Source: Diatrype stigma (lineage: Eukaryota > Ascomycota > Sordariomycetes > Xylariales > Diatrypaceae). From it: a stretch of 64,000 nucleotides of DNA. Position numbers and translations under genes: made by a program. The stretch covers positions 372,001 to 436,000 of the forward strand of contig JAKJXP020000024.1 in NCBI GenBank assembly GCA_022225965.2, written 5' to 3'. This document shows, piece by piece, positions 32,236-44,328 of this stretch (its first letter is position 1; every line of letters begins with the position of its first letter). The notes beneath the pieces are model-generated. The model ran no database searches and was not told the origin of the DNA. It worked only from the letters and a program-made list of their open reading frames with translations.

Positions 32236-33269
32236 ATGACGAGGAAAATTGTATATAATATCGCTCTAAGCGTGTTTTTCTTGAGTACGTCATAATCCCA
32301 CACTCTGCGTTGCGTCTCCATCCTGTCGACCCTTTCGTGATGGGTCGGTCCCTCAGCTCTCACCACCACCACCACCAGCATTATCGAACCTCACACAACG
32401 CCAAAGATGGCAGCGAACCCCATATCCAATCTTGAACCAGTTTTGGTGTTTCTCTTCTTCTCCTGTCCTTGAATTTGCCCAAGGCTACTTACTCTGTTTC
32501 CATTTCCTATGGTCCACTCCAATCACTTGGGCACGATGGAAAATAGAGGGAGAGGAAAAGAAAGGAATCCACGCAGGTAGCATGCGTAACCATATAGCTG
32601 GCTGGCTGACTCACCGACCCCCAACAAAACAGCGACGGCGATGACGATCACGTCGATCACGACGCCGTACTGGATCTCGTACTCGGTGACGGCGGGCAAC
32701 TCGGGCGCGACGTACGGCAAGAGCCTGGGCCTGCACCAGAGCTGCTCGTCGCTGGACGACCCGGAGTGCCGCCACTTCCCCGACGACGACGACTGCCGCG
32801 GCGACCAGTTCTTCTGCTCCATGTGGCGCAGCTCCGGCTTCCTGCTCTCCTTCGCCACCATCGTCGAGCTCGCCACCCTCATCACCTTCCTCGTCGTCAT
32901 GGCCGGCGGCAAGTACAAGCGCGAGACCGGCTGGAAGCTCATCGGCGCCTTCCTGCTGGCCGACGCCGCCGTCGAGTTCGCCGGCATGGGCCTCGTGGTA
33001 AGGGCTTCCTTCCTTCTTTCGTTTCCCACCCCGGGCCTTGTGAACACGCTACTAATCGCTCAAAACCTGTTTCGCAGACATACTTGTTCAACAACGATGA
33101 CCAGTTCTCCCTCCCTGGCTGGCGCCTCTCGTCGTCCTGGATCCTCTGCGTCGTCAGCGCCTCCGTGTCGGTCCTCCTGGCCGTGGGCCTGTGGGCCTCG
33201 GCCCAGTTCCTCCCCGCCGAGGACGACTACGAGTATCTCGATGACCCCGAGGACCCTGTCGACTCCTAA
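32236..33269 (+). CDS. Four-span claudin-like membrane protein
   Basis: Three exons, 32236-32284, 32633-32997 and 33078-33269, with introns of 348 nt (GTACGT...ACAG, phase 1) and 80 nt (GTAAGG...GCAG, phase 0), give 201 residues. The first exon (16 codons) and the second make membrane span 1 (IVYNIALSVFFLTTAMTITS), which supports the join. A loop follows with GLHQSCSSL and CRGDQFFCSMWRSSG, whose cysteines suggest disulfides as in the claudin/Sur7-like layout. Spans 2-4 follow: FLLSFATIVELATLITFLVV, IGAFLLADAAVEFAGMGLV and WILCVVSASVSVLLAVGLW. The C-terminus is short and acidic. The pattern matches a fungal family of small membrane proteins of unknown role that I recognise by its WRSSGFL/SWILC features. 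Confidence 0.88.
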
Positions 33270-34054
33270 AGCGCTACGTACCTACATACTCATGACTAGG
33301 TATCTACGTAGACTGCCCGGTATGGTGCAATGGATGGATGGGCAGACCCCACCGATCTTCCGCCGTGCAACCTCACGGGCGGCTAGATTTCCGTCGGGCG
33401 CTGACGGGCTGGGCCCTCAGAAGAGGAGGCGCATGCATGCGTACTACTGAAGTTGCATGCTGTTGAAGAGTTATATCCAATCTCTGTTCACGGCGGCGAA
33501 TGTGCCGCCTTTTCCTACTTTGACTTTTCATTCAGGGGCAGTCTTCCATCCAGAGAGGGAATGAGTAAGCTCTCCGCATATAGGGGCTATGGCGTCCGGA
33601 GGTTGATTTTCAAAGCCTGCATGAGATGGCGATATCCATTTGCATCGCATTAATTCGAACCAGACGGGCTCGCGAAGGTTCCTTGCATTGGTTTTCCATG
33701 CCTTGGGTAACGAGAACTTGATGGATGGGCAGTTGCCCAATGGGATTATTGGTTGTTAATGGGGAAGCGATAGCCTGCATTTTCAGAATATATGCCTTTT
33801 GACTGATGCGCCTAGTTACGCTGTGGTTATTTGTTACGATTGGTTTTCTTATGACATTACGGCAAATAAAATCATTACTGATGAAGGAAGCCAGTTGGGG
33901 ATTCATCGCGTTCACATTGTGTCTACCCAAAATTTATCTCTCATGGCAGTAATATAGTGGTTCGTTGCACGGTCCTAGATGCCTCTTAATGTATCATTCA
34001 ATAATTACTGTATTGGGTATCCCGTCTGTCTCCCGTAATTACATCATCCCGATT
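33270..34054. other. Convergent intergenic spacer
   Basis: About 785 bp between the stop codons of two convergent genes. I see no gene. Confidence 0.45.
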
Positions 34055-35509
34055 TCAATCATCCTCATCCGAGCTATCCTCTGAATCCGATTCCGATCCG
34101 GATTCGGAATCAGAGGCCTCCGATGACGAGGATGAAGAGCTGCTACTATCCGACGTGTCGCCGCCGGTAGGTTTAGAACGGATCGCCACCTTGGTGCCAC
34201 CGCCATCTTCGTCGTCGTCTGAATCGGACGAACTGCTATCAGAGTCGGAGTCGGACGAGCTGCTGTCGTCGTCCACTGCCGCCGTCCGCGACTTGCGCAG
34301 CCTCCTCCGCTTGACGCGCTGCTGGGACGCATCGTTCAGGGTTAGGCGCTGGTTTCCATTGCCATTGCCATCGCCATCCGCTTCGCCCATTTCCACCTCT
34401 TTGCTTCCGGCAGCAGCCGTAGCCGTAGTAGAAGAAGACGCGGAGGTCGTAGTGGTCCCTGCATCTGTCTCCTGGCCTCCGTCCGACAGCTCATCTAGCA
34501 CCATCTCCGCGCGCATGCGCTTGACGACGCGGCGCTGCATCTCCAGGTCGGCGGTGCGGAGTACGTAGTCGATCTCGTCGAAGCGGCGTTTCTCCGGGGT
34601 GGTCGCAGCAGTGCGGCCCTTGTCCTGCTCCTGCTCCTGCTCCTGGCGGCGGAGGAACCCGGCAATGACGTCCTCGTACTCCTTCTGCTTGCGCTCCCGC
34701 GCCTCCTTGTCCTTCTCTTTGTCCTTGCTCCCGCCGGCGGCCTTCGCCCCCGCCGAGAAGCCCCGCTCCGGGTCCATGTCCCGCGCCCTGACGCCGCGCG
34801 CCACCTCCGCGAGCCGCGTCCGCACGCCGCCCTGCAGGCCCTGGATGTATTCGTAGAAGGTGTTGATGTCGGTGGTCGGGATTGTCGTCTCGTCGGCGAA
34901 CACCTGCTCCAGCAGCCGCGTCTGGTGGTTCTTGTTGAACTTCCAGCTGGCGCGGTCGCTGCGCCACTGCCGCAGGTACGCCAGCGCCGGCTCGAGATTC
35001 ACGGGCCCCTGCTTGCCAGGCTGTTTCGTTGTCGATGCGGTGGCGTCAGCGGTGCTAGAAGCACCGGCTTTCTTCTTTTTACCTGGCTGGCTCGCCTTCT
35101 TCTTTCCTTTCTTAGGGGCGGCCGCCTGGTTCCCGTTTGTTGGGGTAGTGGCTGCCGCAGGTGCGGGAGTTTCGCTAGTTTCTGCTGCAAACGTCACAGA
35201 CTTCGCTTTCTTTGACGGTGTGTGCGTTTGCTGCTGCTGGGTTTCCGAAGTGTCCCTCCGAGGCTTCTTGGCAGAATAGTCCGGCGTAAGGGTACCAGAT
35301 GGTTTCCTCTTCGCGCTACCGACAGGCTCCGACTTGGTAGTATAGGCGGTGTTGGTGTTGTTGGTGGTGGTGGTGGCAGAGGGAGCAGTACTTGTATGGC
35401 TCTGGTCCCCCGGTCCAGATTGTTTGAGCTTGAGACCCAACCGTTTCCAGGCCGGAACTCGCTGTGCTGGCGCGCTCCCAGTGGATGCCGATAAGGTAGA
35501 AGACAACAT
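34055..35509 (-). CDS. WKF-domain protein (C7orf50-like, probably nucleolar)
   Basis: Intronless, 484 residues from the ATG at 35509. A Ser/Thr/Lys-rich N-terminus carries basic clusters (KKGKKKASQPGKKKKAG) that would act as a nuclear or nucleolar signal. The central WKF domain reads ALAYLRQWRSDRASWKFNKN, with HQTRLLEQVF continuing; the W-K-F residues are present. It is followed by a charged Lys/Glu-rich region, probably a coiled coil, and a long Ser/Asp acidic tail (last 90 residues). The order matches the fungal WKF proteins, for which a ribosome-biogenesis role has been proposed by association. The SDSDSDSSSSDSD repeats are low complexity and prone to length change. It is divergent from the proteasome gene. 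Confidence 0.88.
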   Translation of the reverse strand: MLSSTLSASTGSAPAQRVPAWKRLGLKLKQSGPGDQSHTSTAPSATTTTNNTNTAYTTKSEPVGSAKRKPSGTLTPDYSAKKPRRDTSETQQQQTHTPSKKAKSVTFAAETSETPAPAAATTPTNGNQAAAPKKGKKKASQPGKKKKAGASSTADATASTTKQPGKQGPVNLEPALAYLRQWRSDRASWKFNKNHQTRLLEQVFADETTIPTTDINTFYEYIQGLQGGVRTRLAEVARGVRARDMDPERGFSAGAKAAGGSKDKEKDKEARERKQKEYEDVIAGFLRRQEQEQEQDKGRTAATTPEKRRFDEIDYVLRTADLEMQRRVVKRMRAEMVLDELSDGGQETDAGTTTTSASSSTTATAAAGSKEVEMGEADGDGNGNGNQRLTLNDASQQRVKRRRLRKSRTAAVDDDSSSSDSDSDSSSSDSDDDEDGGGTKVAIRSKPTGGDTSDSSSSSSSSSEASDSESGSESDSEDSSDEDD

Positions 35510-36522
35510 GATGATGGTATTGGGCCGCTTCTCACACGGTGAAGTGATTTATATAGGCGGCAGATAAGCGAGTATAACGCCCGACTGAACTGACCGTCTC
35601 TCCTGTATGCACACACTCACTCACCCGCTCCCACAAACGCCCCGGAAGTGAAAAATGACACCGATCGACCTGCTGGGTTCCCTACTCTCTCCGGTAGGCT
35701 CCGCGCTCCAGTGTTCTAAGCTTGCCACTGGCCGACTGGTTGGGCTCTGGTTCGCCGCGTGTCTTGGTCGATAGGATGGGATTGGGCAACCTGGCATACG
35801 TCTGTCTAGCTCTGTAGGTATCAAGGGGTATGTAGGCACGCAGCAGCGGCAGCACTTCGGTCTGGTCTAAGGTAGGTCTAGGTCGCGAGATGTGCGTCTG
35901 GGCGACTGGGCTGCAGTATCTAAGTGGCCTAGGTAGGCAATGCAGTCTTGGTAGGCGATGAGTGGACTGGCCGTTGTCTTTGAATATGAACTCACCAGGA
36001 ACTTCACCTGTGCAAAACCAATGAAATCTTTTGGAGGTTTCTCTCCCGCAATTCTTGCCTGCGATCTTATCGCGGGACTTTTTAGTGGAGAATCAGCCCC
36101 CCCAAGCCGTTAGCCTGCCATCTAAGCTTATCTTAGCGCTATCTTGTAGCGGGTCTGCTTGGCTTTGCTAGATGTGGCCCATGCTCTTGATTTCGTCAGA
36201 CCCCCAATAGACAAGTACCTATGCTTGGGAGGCCCGTGCGTCCAGTCCATAGGTGCTGCTGCTGCTAACGCTATATGGGAATCTAGGCAAGCTCCAGCAC
36301 TCGCGTCCCTGTGCCTATCAAGCAAGGAAGGCCCAAGGCTGAAGCTCAACCTCATTGCCTCATCACCAGCACCAGCACCTCAACTTCAAATTTCGACCTT
36401 CTCTCCCGCCGCCTCCACCTCGACAGGTTACTGCTGGACCGTATCTGCGTAGCCAGAGTTCCTCGTATAATTCAGGAACCAAATTCTCCTCTTTGCGATT
36501 TGCGCCCTAGCAAACCGGCATC
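35510..36522. other. Divergent intergenic region between WKF and proteasome genes
   Basis: About 1 kb carrying both promoters. I see TAGGTA-type tracts near 35870-35940 and no gene. Confidence 0.45.
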
Positions 36523-37666
36523 ATGTCCAGTGCGTCTTGACTACCTACCTGACTGCTGCTTCCAGCTTGTTTGCTATATAGCTGATCTTACTGACCTTTC
36601 CACCCCTTTGCTACAGGCAGCGGTATTGACCGGCACATTACCATCTTTTCCGAGCAAGGAAGACTGTACCAAGTCGGTGTGTACCCTCGAGTCCGATCCT
36701 AGCGGTCCCAAACACCCCTCGTCCGCCTCGACACCCTGCGATGGTGGCTCCCTTGTGCGGCATAGGCATGGTGCATGTTGGGTAAGAACTTGGCTGACCG
36801 CAGCTTCTTATGCAGAATATGCATTCAAGGCGATCACCGCAGCGAATATCATGGCGATAGGTGTGCGAGGAAAGGACTGCGCAGTCGTTCTCTCCCAGAA
36901 GAAGGTTCCCGTAGGTGGCTTGATTTATTGCCCAGCTTGGCTGCACGATAATGGAAGGCTGAGACTAACTCAGGATGCCAGGACAAACTAATCGATCCTT
37001 CCTCTGTATCACACCTCTTCCAGATTTCCCCATCGGTGGGTTGCGTAATGACTGGCTCCATTGCCGACGCTCGGGCGTTTGCGCAACGTGCCCAGGGAGA
37101 GGCAGCCGAGTTCAGATACAAATATGGATACGAGATGCCCTGCGATGTCTTGGCAAAGAGATTGGCCAACATCAGCCAGGTCTATACTCAAAAGGTTGGT
37201 GATCATCCTATCTTCTGCTCTTTCCACTAGGCTCGTCTCCATCGTCAATATATATGCTGACATTGGACCGACTATGTAGGCTTACATGCGCCCCTACGGA
37301 GTGGCGACTACGCTGATATCTCTCGACTCGGAGTTCGGCCCCCAGCTGTTCAAGTGTGACCCTGCAGGCTACTACGTCGGCTACAAGGGTACCGCCGCCG
37401 GCCCCAAGCAGCAAGAGGCCATCAACCACCTGGAGAAGAAGCTGAAGAACAAGGATCACGCCGAGGGCAGCTGGGAAGACGTTGTTGAGTTGGCCATCAC
37501 CACCCTGAGCACAGTTCTCAGTATGGACTTCAAGAAGGGTGAGATTGAGATTGGCATTGTCGGTGGCCCTCGTAGAGACGGAAAGGAAGGGACCGATCCT
37601 GGGTTCAGAACCCTCACCGAGGATGAGATTGACGATCGATTACAAGCCATTGCTGAGAAGGATTAG
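36523..37666 (+). CDS. scl1: 20S proteasome subunit alpha-1 (Scl1/PSMA6)
   Basis: Five exons: 36523-36529, 36617-36676, 36816-36910, 36982-37194 and 37280-37666, with introns of 87, 139, 71 and 85 nt, give 253 residues, the usual length. The first coding exon is only 7 nt (ATG plus 4 bases) and splices in phase 1. The proteasome alpha signature [20 protein letters not shown] is followed by [51 protein letters not shown] and [18 protein letters not shown], and it ends RLQAIAEKD, clearly the alpha-1 subunit. It is part of the heptameric alpha ring that gates the core particle in nucleus and cytosol. The residue before DR is Ile, where alpha-1 subunits normally have Tyr or Phe. Confidence 0.96.
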
Positions 37667-40365
37667 CCAGGTGAGACGGGTGCGGCGGCGTACGGCCGTG
37701 GATCATGGTTCTGATAAAGCTGACCGGGCCAGGGATGCATGGTGGGATAGAGTCAGCTAAAGGCTAGCAAGGCCCCATGATTGATATAGGGAGTCAAAAA
37801 GGAGCTTCGGGAGGTAAATTTCCCGTGTTCCAGTGTATGACTAGACTACCTACTTTGCAACATCCCGAAGAGAACCCACATAGCAACGAGACATCTGATT
37901 TCTAAGCATATCCAGTACGGTCGTATATGTCACTGGTATCAGGGGTTCGGCTTATAGGCGTAAGTCCGATATGAATGAGAGATGGCTCTTTGGCATGGAG
38001 TTGGAGTCCTCCGTTGACGTTGTGCTTTGAGAAAATGCAATGATAGTCAATATGATAGCCGACGCTAGTGACGGTTTCTGAGGCAGCCGTCATCCTCTCC
38101 TCCAACGACATGTGTATATGTATGATTCTATCTATGTATGTATCGTGGCACGTGTCTCTTGGGGTTACATCTGGAATGATACCAGGCGCTGCGCTACTCT
38201 GAATGGACCATCTGCTTTTCGAGAAGCAGCTAGGTAAGCGATAGTCGGCGATGGCAGCAAGGGTCTATAAAGCCACCGAACCGAAACCGTGGGGCTGGGA
38301 CTGGGACCGGGACTGGGACTTTTCCTCAACCCAACGTGCGCTGCCGCAAGCATGTGGGTGAGCGCATGTGGATGAGCAAGCCATTATATTAGTTCGCTTA
38401 GCACTTAGGCGGGTGGCGGGATCGACAGGGACCCAACGTGGGATGGGTGGTGGATGAACGAGGAGCGCGCTTGGGTGGTGTAGCCGGGCAGCCGGGCGGT
38501 GACACCAGGCCAGCTGGATCGATCTGACCCGGGGATTTTCTTGTTAGGTATCAAATTTTTATGTTTCATTCCGTAAAAGGTGTCGTGTCGGTGGTGGTAC
38601 TATAGTGAGATAGTGAGTACCTGAGAGGGTTAGGCGGGGTCCGTTATTATTCTCATAATATTGGACGGGACGGGATGGCAGTGCTAGCTAAACTGCGGTA
38701 ATCTCTCTAACTAATGGTACCGGGACTGCCTACATAGCCTCAGTCAGGTATGTCTGTATGTATTGTACAGTGGTGTTTGTACCTACTCAAAAAGAAAAGA
38801 GACGAGAATTAGCGCACACGCGCCGTTCAGCGCGGACGGGGGTGTGGGACACTTGAACCTTCACTTCAGCTCATGCGGAACGATAGATAGGTACCATGCG
38901 GAAAACGTGGTAGCCCAGAAAGTTTAGGCGCTTCCGTCCCTCCCATTGGCCCGGTGAGATCTGCCACCTACGGGGTCCAAAAGAGATACTAGGTATACCA
39001 GCCTGTCTATAGGGGTCTATGGGTACCTACCTACGCTCACTGCAATCCAGTGTATGTTCAGTGCGCCCAGTACATTCCCAATCTCCCACACACTCACTGC
39101 CGCAAATGTTAAATGTTCGCGTGCTCATCTCACCTGAAGTCGCAGTCTACCTACCACCTAGGTAGCCAAGTACTCACCCGATTGGGGTTTTAGCAGCCCT
39201 TTAGCAGCAGCCCTTTAGCAGCAGCCCTTTAGCAGCAGCCCAGCAGCCGTGGCGTCCTGAGAGTCCACACTGCCTTTTCCCTTCTCGGGCAGCACCCCTG
39301 ACCGTATCCATGCCTCTGGGTGAAGAGCCTCTCTTTTTCCGCTTGGCTTCGAATTAGGTTAGGGTTCGTCTCTTGTTCAATCTTGGCCTCTTACCTCTTA
39401 CTCAGTATGCTCACCTTGGCTCGTGGGAGGGATGGGCCTATGACGTTTCCCGTTCCCTCCCGGCATCTCAGCTAGTGCCTCGTTCCATCTCACGCACTCA
39501 CCCAACTCAATCTAAGTCACAATAAAATGGGGATATTGCTTGCGTCTGCAGTGAGCTGCAGCAGGGATCTGCTAGATGGCGGGCAGATCTGTGCTAGTGC
39601 TGTATGCATATGACTCTCCGAAGCAAGCTGGTGGAGGACAGGAGGGAGGGCGGATGGGGGATGGGGCCTTTCCCAAAGCCACGGGTAACGGGCAGCGAGC
39701 CAAGGGGATCCAGTATCCAGCTCCTTCAAGGGTTGATCTCAGTTTTGAGCTTTCTGCTAGATCGCTACTTAGATGCTCTGTGTGATCTCCCATTCGTCGG
39801 GGCCGTGTTTCTGGGGGCTCAACCGGCGGACAAAGAGGTAGCTGACTCCAAGCTCTCCGGCTCTAGCATGGCTGCTGATGACTGCCGCCTCGTCTGCTGG
39901 CTGGGCTGCTGCAACCTTACGGGGCTTTCTGGGCACGAACTGCTCCCGCAGAAGCGGGAACTAACTGTTTGTTATGCATCGCGCTTGTCTTCTCTAGCAC
40001 CGGAGGTCTTCAACGGCCTCAACCGTCCATAGTAACTAGGAAATACAGTCTCGTACAAAAGCCATGTATGCTCGCTGCCTACTAGAGACCGCCTGCCATC
40101 ATGAAGTCGTCACTTAGCTTCCATCGACAAGAGAACCCTAGAAAAGTCTACAGCCTTACCATTATTTCATCTACTACATTTATAAACATAGCGCCCCTTC
40201 GCCGCTTGTTTAAGTTGTATATTTGTCGAAAGGAGACACATATATCATATAAACACCACCTTGAGCCTTTGACTCCTGTGTTCTCTCCAAGCCCGGTACA
40301 CCATAACCTACGCCTTGGGCAGTAATCGAGTCCTCACAATAGACTGCCAATTCGCCTCCGAGAGA
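37667..40365. other. Long intergenic region
   Basis: About 2.7 kb with no supported gene. Several short open frames (for example 39604-40032 plus, 37902-38111 minus) lack any family resemblance. A 14-bp tandem repeat is at 39187-39247, and TACCTA tracts lie near 39000-39180. Confidence 0.45.
39187..39247. repeat. Short tandem repeat, 14-bp unit CCCTTTAGCAGCAG
   Basis: Three exact copies of the unit run from 39197 to 39238, with partial copies at both ends. The function is unknown. Confidence 0.9.
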
Positions 40366-41460
40366 ATGGACGGTTGTAAGTCTACGACCCTCAAGATGTA
40401 CCGTTGTTGCCATCCGGGGTGGTGCACAGTTCCAAGCCAACCGTCTTCCCCCTTTCACTTATGAAACTCATCATCCCATTGTCCCTAACCACCAGATCAG
40501 TCAATGAATACAGGTCGATTCGAGTCGCCGAGGTGCTCTCCGACTTCCAAACCCTCCAATACTATATCGCCGCGGCGCCGGTTGACCCGACGAACCCCGA
40601 TGACTACTACACGGAGGGCTGGGCGGCGCTGCGCCAGTGCGCCCTAGATGGCCATCACATCCTCAATGTCTCCGCCGACGTCACAGTCCCGCAGGCGAGA
40701 GGCGGCGAAGAAGAACAAGCGAAGGCAGAGCTTCTACAGTGTGTTTTCCCTCTAATCCTCTCCGCCTTCCCCTATATCCATCTCCTCCATCGAACGACAA
40801 TAATAGCAATGCCTTCTTCGCAATACACATACTTTCATGCACTCCAATACACACCCACAAAGAGACATGCATATCGAGGATAATACTGATCAAGGAGCTC
40901 GCGTCCTTTCCCTACAACAGAGTCCTCCTAGATGCCTACGCCCGCAGGCACGAGGCGCAGAAGATCTACCTCAGGCAGGCCGCGGCCCAGAAATGGATCG
41001 ATAATCGAGAGCAGATCCTCCAGGGGCAGCGACCGACTTCCGCGCACAGGCGGCCACTAAGAGTCTGCGATGAGCAGCTGCGGAGGGTACGGAAAACCGC
41101 CCCCTTCGATTTATATCCCTCTTCCCCCTTACACCGGTCTCTCTGGCCTTGCCCCTTTCGTGAACAAGACTCGCCTGACTCCTATACTATAAATATACCC
41201 CCAGTAATTACTCCCCTAACTCGGTTACACCCCTACCATAGCGTGTTCATGACCCCAACATCAGTACTTCCAACTTCCCTGTCTAGTACGCAGCATGCCC
41301 CTGGCTAACACTTCAGCTGTAGGAACTCCAGCAGATTACGGACGATTCCATCTACCGAGAACTGCAGCGCTCGGACAGTAGCATGCTCCGCTGGACGGCC
41401 GAGGACCCGTCACTTCGGACGGTACAGCGCTGGCTGCGAGCACGGCCGCATACGATATAA
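40366..41460 (+). CDS. Four-exon protein of unknown function
   Basis: Exons 40366-40375, 40501-40738, 40879-41086 and 41323-41460, with introns of 125, 140 and 236 nt, keep one frame and give 197 residues. The first exon is only 10 nt (ATG GAC GGT T) before a GTAAGT donor. The protein begins MDGFNEYRSIRVAEVLSDFQ and is predicted largely helical, with hydrophobic heptads (WAALRQCALDGHHIL; LLQIILIKELASFPYNRVLL). A basic helix ARRHEAQKIYLRQAAAQKWI follows, and the end is TVQRWLRARPHTI. No membrane span or signal peptide is visible. I do not recognise the family. The consistent phases and the plausible protein on both sides of each join make a real gene likely. Exon 3/4 is the least certain join. 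Confidence 0.7.
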
Positions 41461-44328
41461 AGTTACTAAGCACTACTCCGGGATTTGAGTGGCCCAGACA
41501 ACGCAAGACACGGGATGCAAAAGTTTCTATGCGGTAGACATCGAAATATAGGTATTATACTGTGGTTTTCCTATGGTATATTACGCAAAAACGAGAACAC
41601 GGCGCGAGGGATACTCACTTGGTTTAAAGGGGTATCACAGGAAGATTTAAGGGCAAAGCAGATCTGGCTAAGTCCTAACGAGAACGACCAAGAAAAGAAA
41701 CCACCGCAAAGCAAAGGGCGGGGAATAAAATCCAACTGCCACGGTGCAGTAAGATCACACAATAGAGGGGGACTACAACTACTATCATTACATTATATAT
41801 AGATACAAATCGCAGTGAAGTATTATCGCAACGAGGCTCAAGCATCAAGTACCACAGTTTTCTTAACAACACCTTTTCCAGACTCTAAAACTATAGAAAG
41901 TCCATATTATACGCGAAAATATATTCCATTGTGCCAACTTGCCTTAAAACACCAAGTATATAATCATCTCTCTTTAGAAGATACAAATAATGATATCTTG
42001 AGTTTTATTCTTAATACGACACATATCCTTGGCCTCTACGGCCAATACCTTACATCGCCTAGTTCAAACCATACAACTGCCAATCAGGATCCCCAGGGAT
42101 TGATGTGGCTTGGAGGCTTAATCACGTCAATGAGCACTGGTAGCCTAAATTTCGCAAAGAAAATTTGACAAATGAGGGCTCGCTATTATATACTACCTAG
42201 CCCGTCGATGTCCCAACGGTTATGCGAGTTAACTTAGCTGAACCTGTGTATATACGGCACAGCACGGCAGGACACTATTGCCCTTGGGTCGGTATACTAT
42301 GTTCTTGACAGCCATATACCCAACGTCCCAAGTGCATGCTGATTACACGGGATTTAGCAGCTAAGTTCTATTTGGACTTGGGAATCACCGGGTGCTTGCT
42401 GTGTTGGGGATTTATATCCCCCGTGGAACCGGTGGCGGACTTGGCGTGGAATCTTGTATCCATATATAACAAAATGTCTAGCTGTGACATACGCTATGTC
42501 CATCTCACCTCGTATTTTGATATGGCTCTTACACGTCCTCGCGGACAACATATTTTCAAATCTTATTCTTGATTCGCGAGTCTCCAACTATGCGGCCAAT
42601 ATTGTCTTGGTCATTTTCACATGCTTTCCACTATACACGCTCAATGTATACCTAGTTACGTATATGAATAGTTCCAGTCCTCACGTCGGGAGTCCGTCAT
42701 CAAATGAAGGAGAATATCAATATGGGTGATAGGTAAAGGTCCACCCTCATAATACCCTCTGTCTCTAAGTGTGCCACCTTATACAGCACAGGCGCGCAAG
42801 GAGGAGGCGAGATGGGGAAGTTACATCAACAATGTGTGGATGCCGATAGGTAGCCCCAAACTGGTCTACACCTTCCACTCCAATACGTCTACATGGTTAT
42901 GACATACATACAATGCATCTGAGGGGCAGGCTGCCTCACGATCAACTGTTGGTGGGGGACCCTGAACTACAGTTGATAGTTACCACTAGGTATCTATGAA
43001 CCACCTACCTGCTACTGATACGTGTACGCAGGTACATAGTAATGGGGTCTCACGTGTGAGCCACACGCTTGGTTCGGTTGTGTGTAACTATCACCGCGCA
43101 TATACTAACGCCTTGTCTAGCAGTGTATTGTACATACCTACATACCTACCTTAGGTACCTAGATATTGTACAATACCCAAAGCCTATAAGCTTCCAACGT
43201 GAGTTGCCATGGTATAAGCTTACTTTTAGGGGAGGTTACCGACATGCACGGTCCCACAGTCCCGCGGTCCCACCTAGCCGCCTGGGCGCTGGGGGGCTCC
43301 AAATTATCGAGGCTCCACCCGCGCCTGCGCTTATGCGGCTAAGTATAGCTCCTCAGCTCTATACTTCTACAGGGCTGTGCGCAATTAGATACCTCCCTGG
43401 GTTTTTCTTCAGCTGGAGCTTGACTTGCCTGACCACCTGCAACTCAGCCAGCCGTCAAATTCTTCTCCGAGCAGTCAGTCAGTCCCAAGGTCCTCCCTCC
43501 CGATCTCAACCTGCGGTGAGATAATTATATATCTGTACCCGTGAGAACGAGAACGAGAATAGAATAGATAGGTAGGTAGTAGTAGAGATTATCGCGAGTG
43601 GATTGTAAAGGAGGACAGACCATTTAGCCGGTACGTAATTACTACTACCTAGGTATGTAAGGTGCAAGATAACCAGCCTGCGGTCTTAAGAAGTCTCGGG
43701 CCGCGAGCACCAGTAATTCCAGGTCCCTGGAAACCTGTGCCGTAAAGTAAGTACTGGGCCGGGAGGTTCCGAGACCCCTCGGTCAAGTCACAAATCCGAT
43801 GTCAGTCAACAGCCCTGGAGGGCGGGGCCTCGGGAGGCCGGGCGGGACCTTACGTCAGGGCGATCCACTAAAAATTGAACGAAGGCCCCTCTGTTCCATC
43901 ATTGGTTGACAAGTGAAGGTCTTGGTTGAACGAAAATTTCGCATATAATTCTTATAAGACAGTCTCAACAGTCCAGAGATACTGGATCAAGAGGGCAGCA
44001 GATCATCAAGAATCTTGATTGGTCTCGGCATTGACGAATCGGTAAGTCATAGTAAGGGGAAAATGAAGAACCACCGTCTGGAGGGCCGCCATCTTTTTTG
44101 TGCACTCAGCAACTCTGATCTGTTGCTGCAAGTGCGTGAATCCAAGCGGATGGCGGAGGTCAAGACCAACGCTTGCTTGTCCCTCTTTCCCTAAGCCATC
44201 TCTCTCACACATGCGATGGACAGGCTTCCTTCACTTGGCCCACATCAATACACCCACAGATACAACCACAACCACAACCACTCTAAAGTCTTGACACTCT
44301 TCCCGCTTTCTGCCTGCGGAACGAGACA
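41461..44328. other. Long intergenic region
   Basis: About 2.9 kb. I find no gene that I can support. An open frame at 41815-42168 (117 codons) is AT-rich and resembles no family, and the other frames are shorter. ACCTAC/TAGGTA tracts are dense at 43130-43170 and 43560-43660. Confidence 0.45.

Noticed and set aside
41815..42168. 117-codon plus-strand frame
   Set aside because: AT-rich, no family resemblance, no splice support; probably chance.
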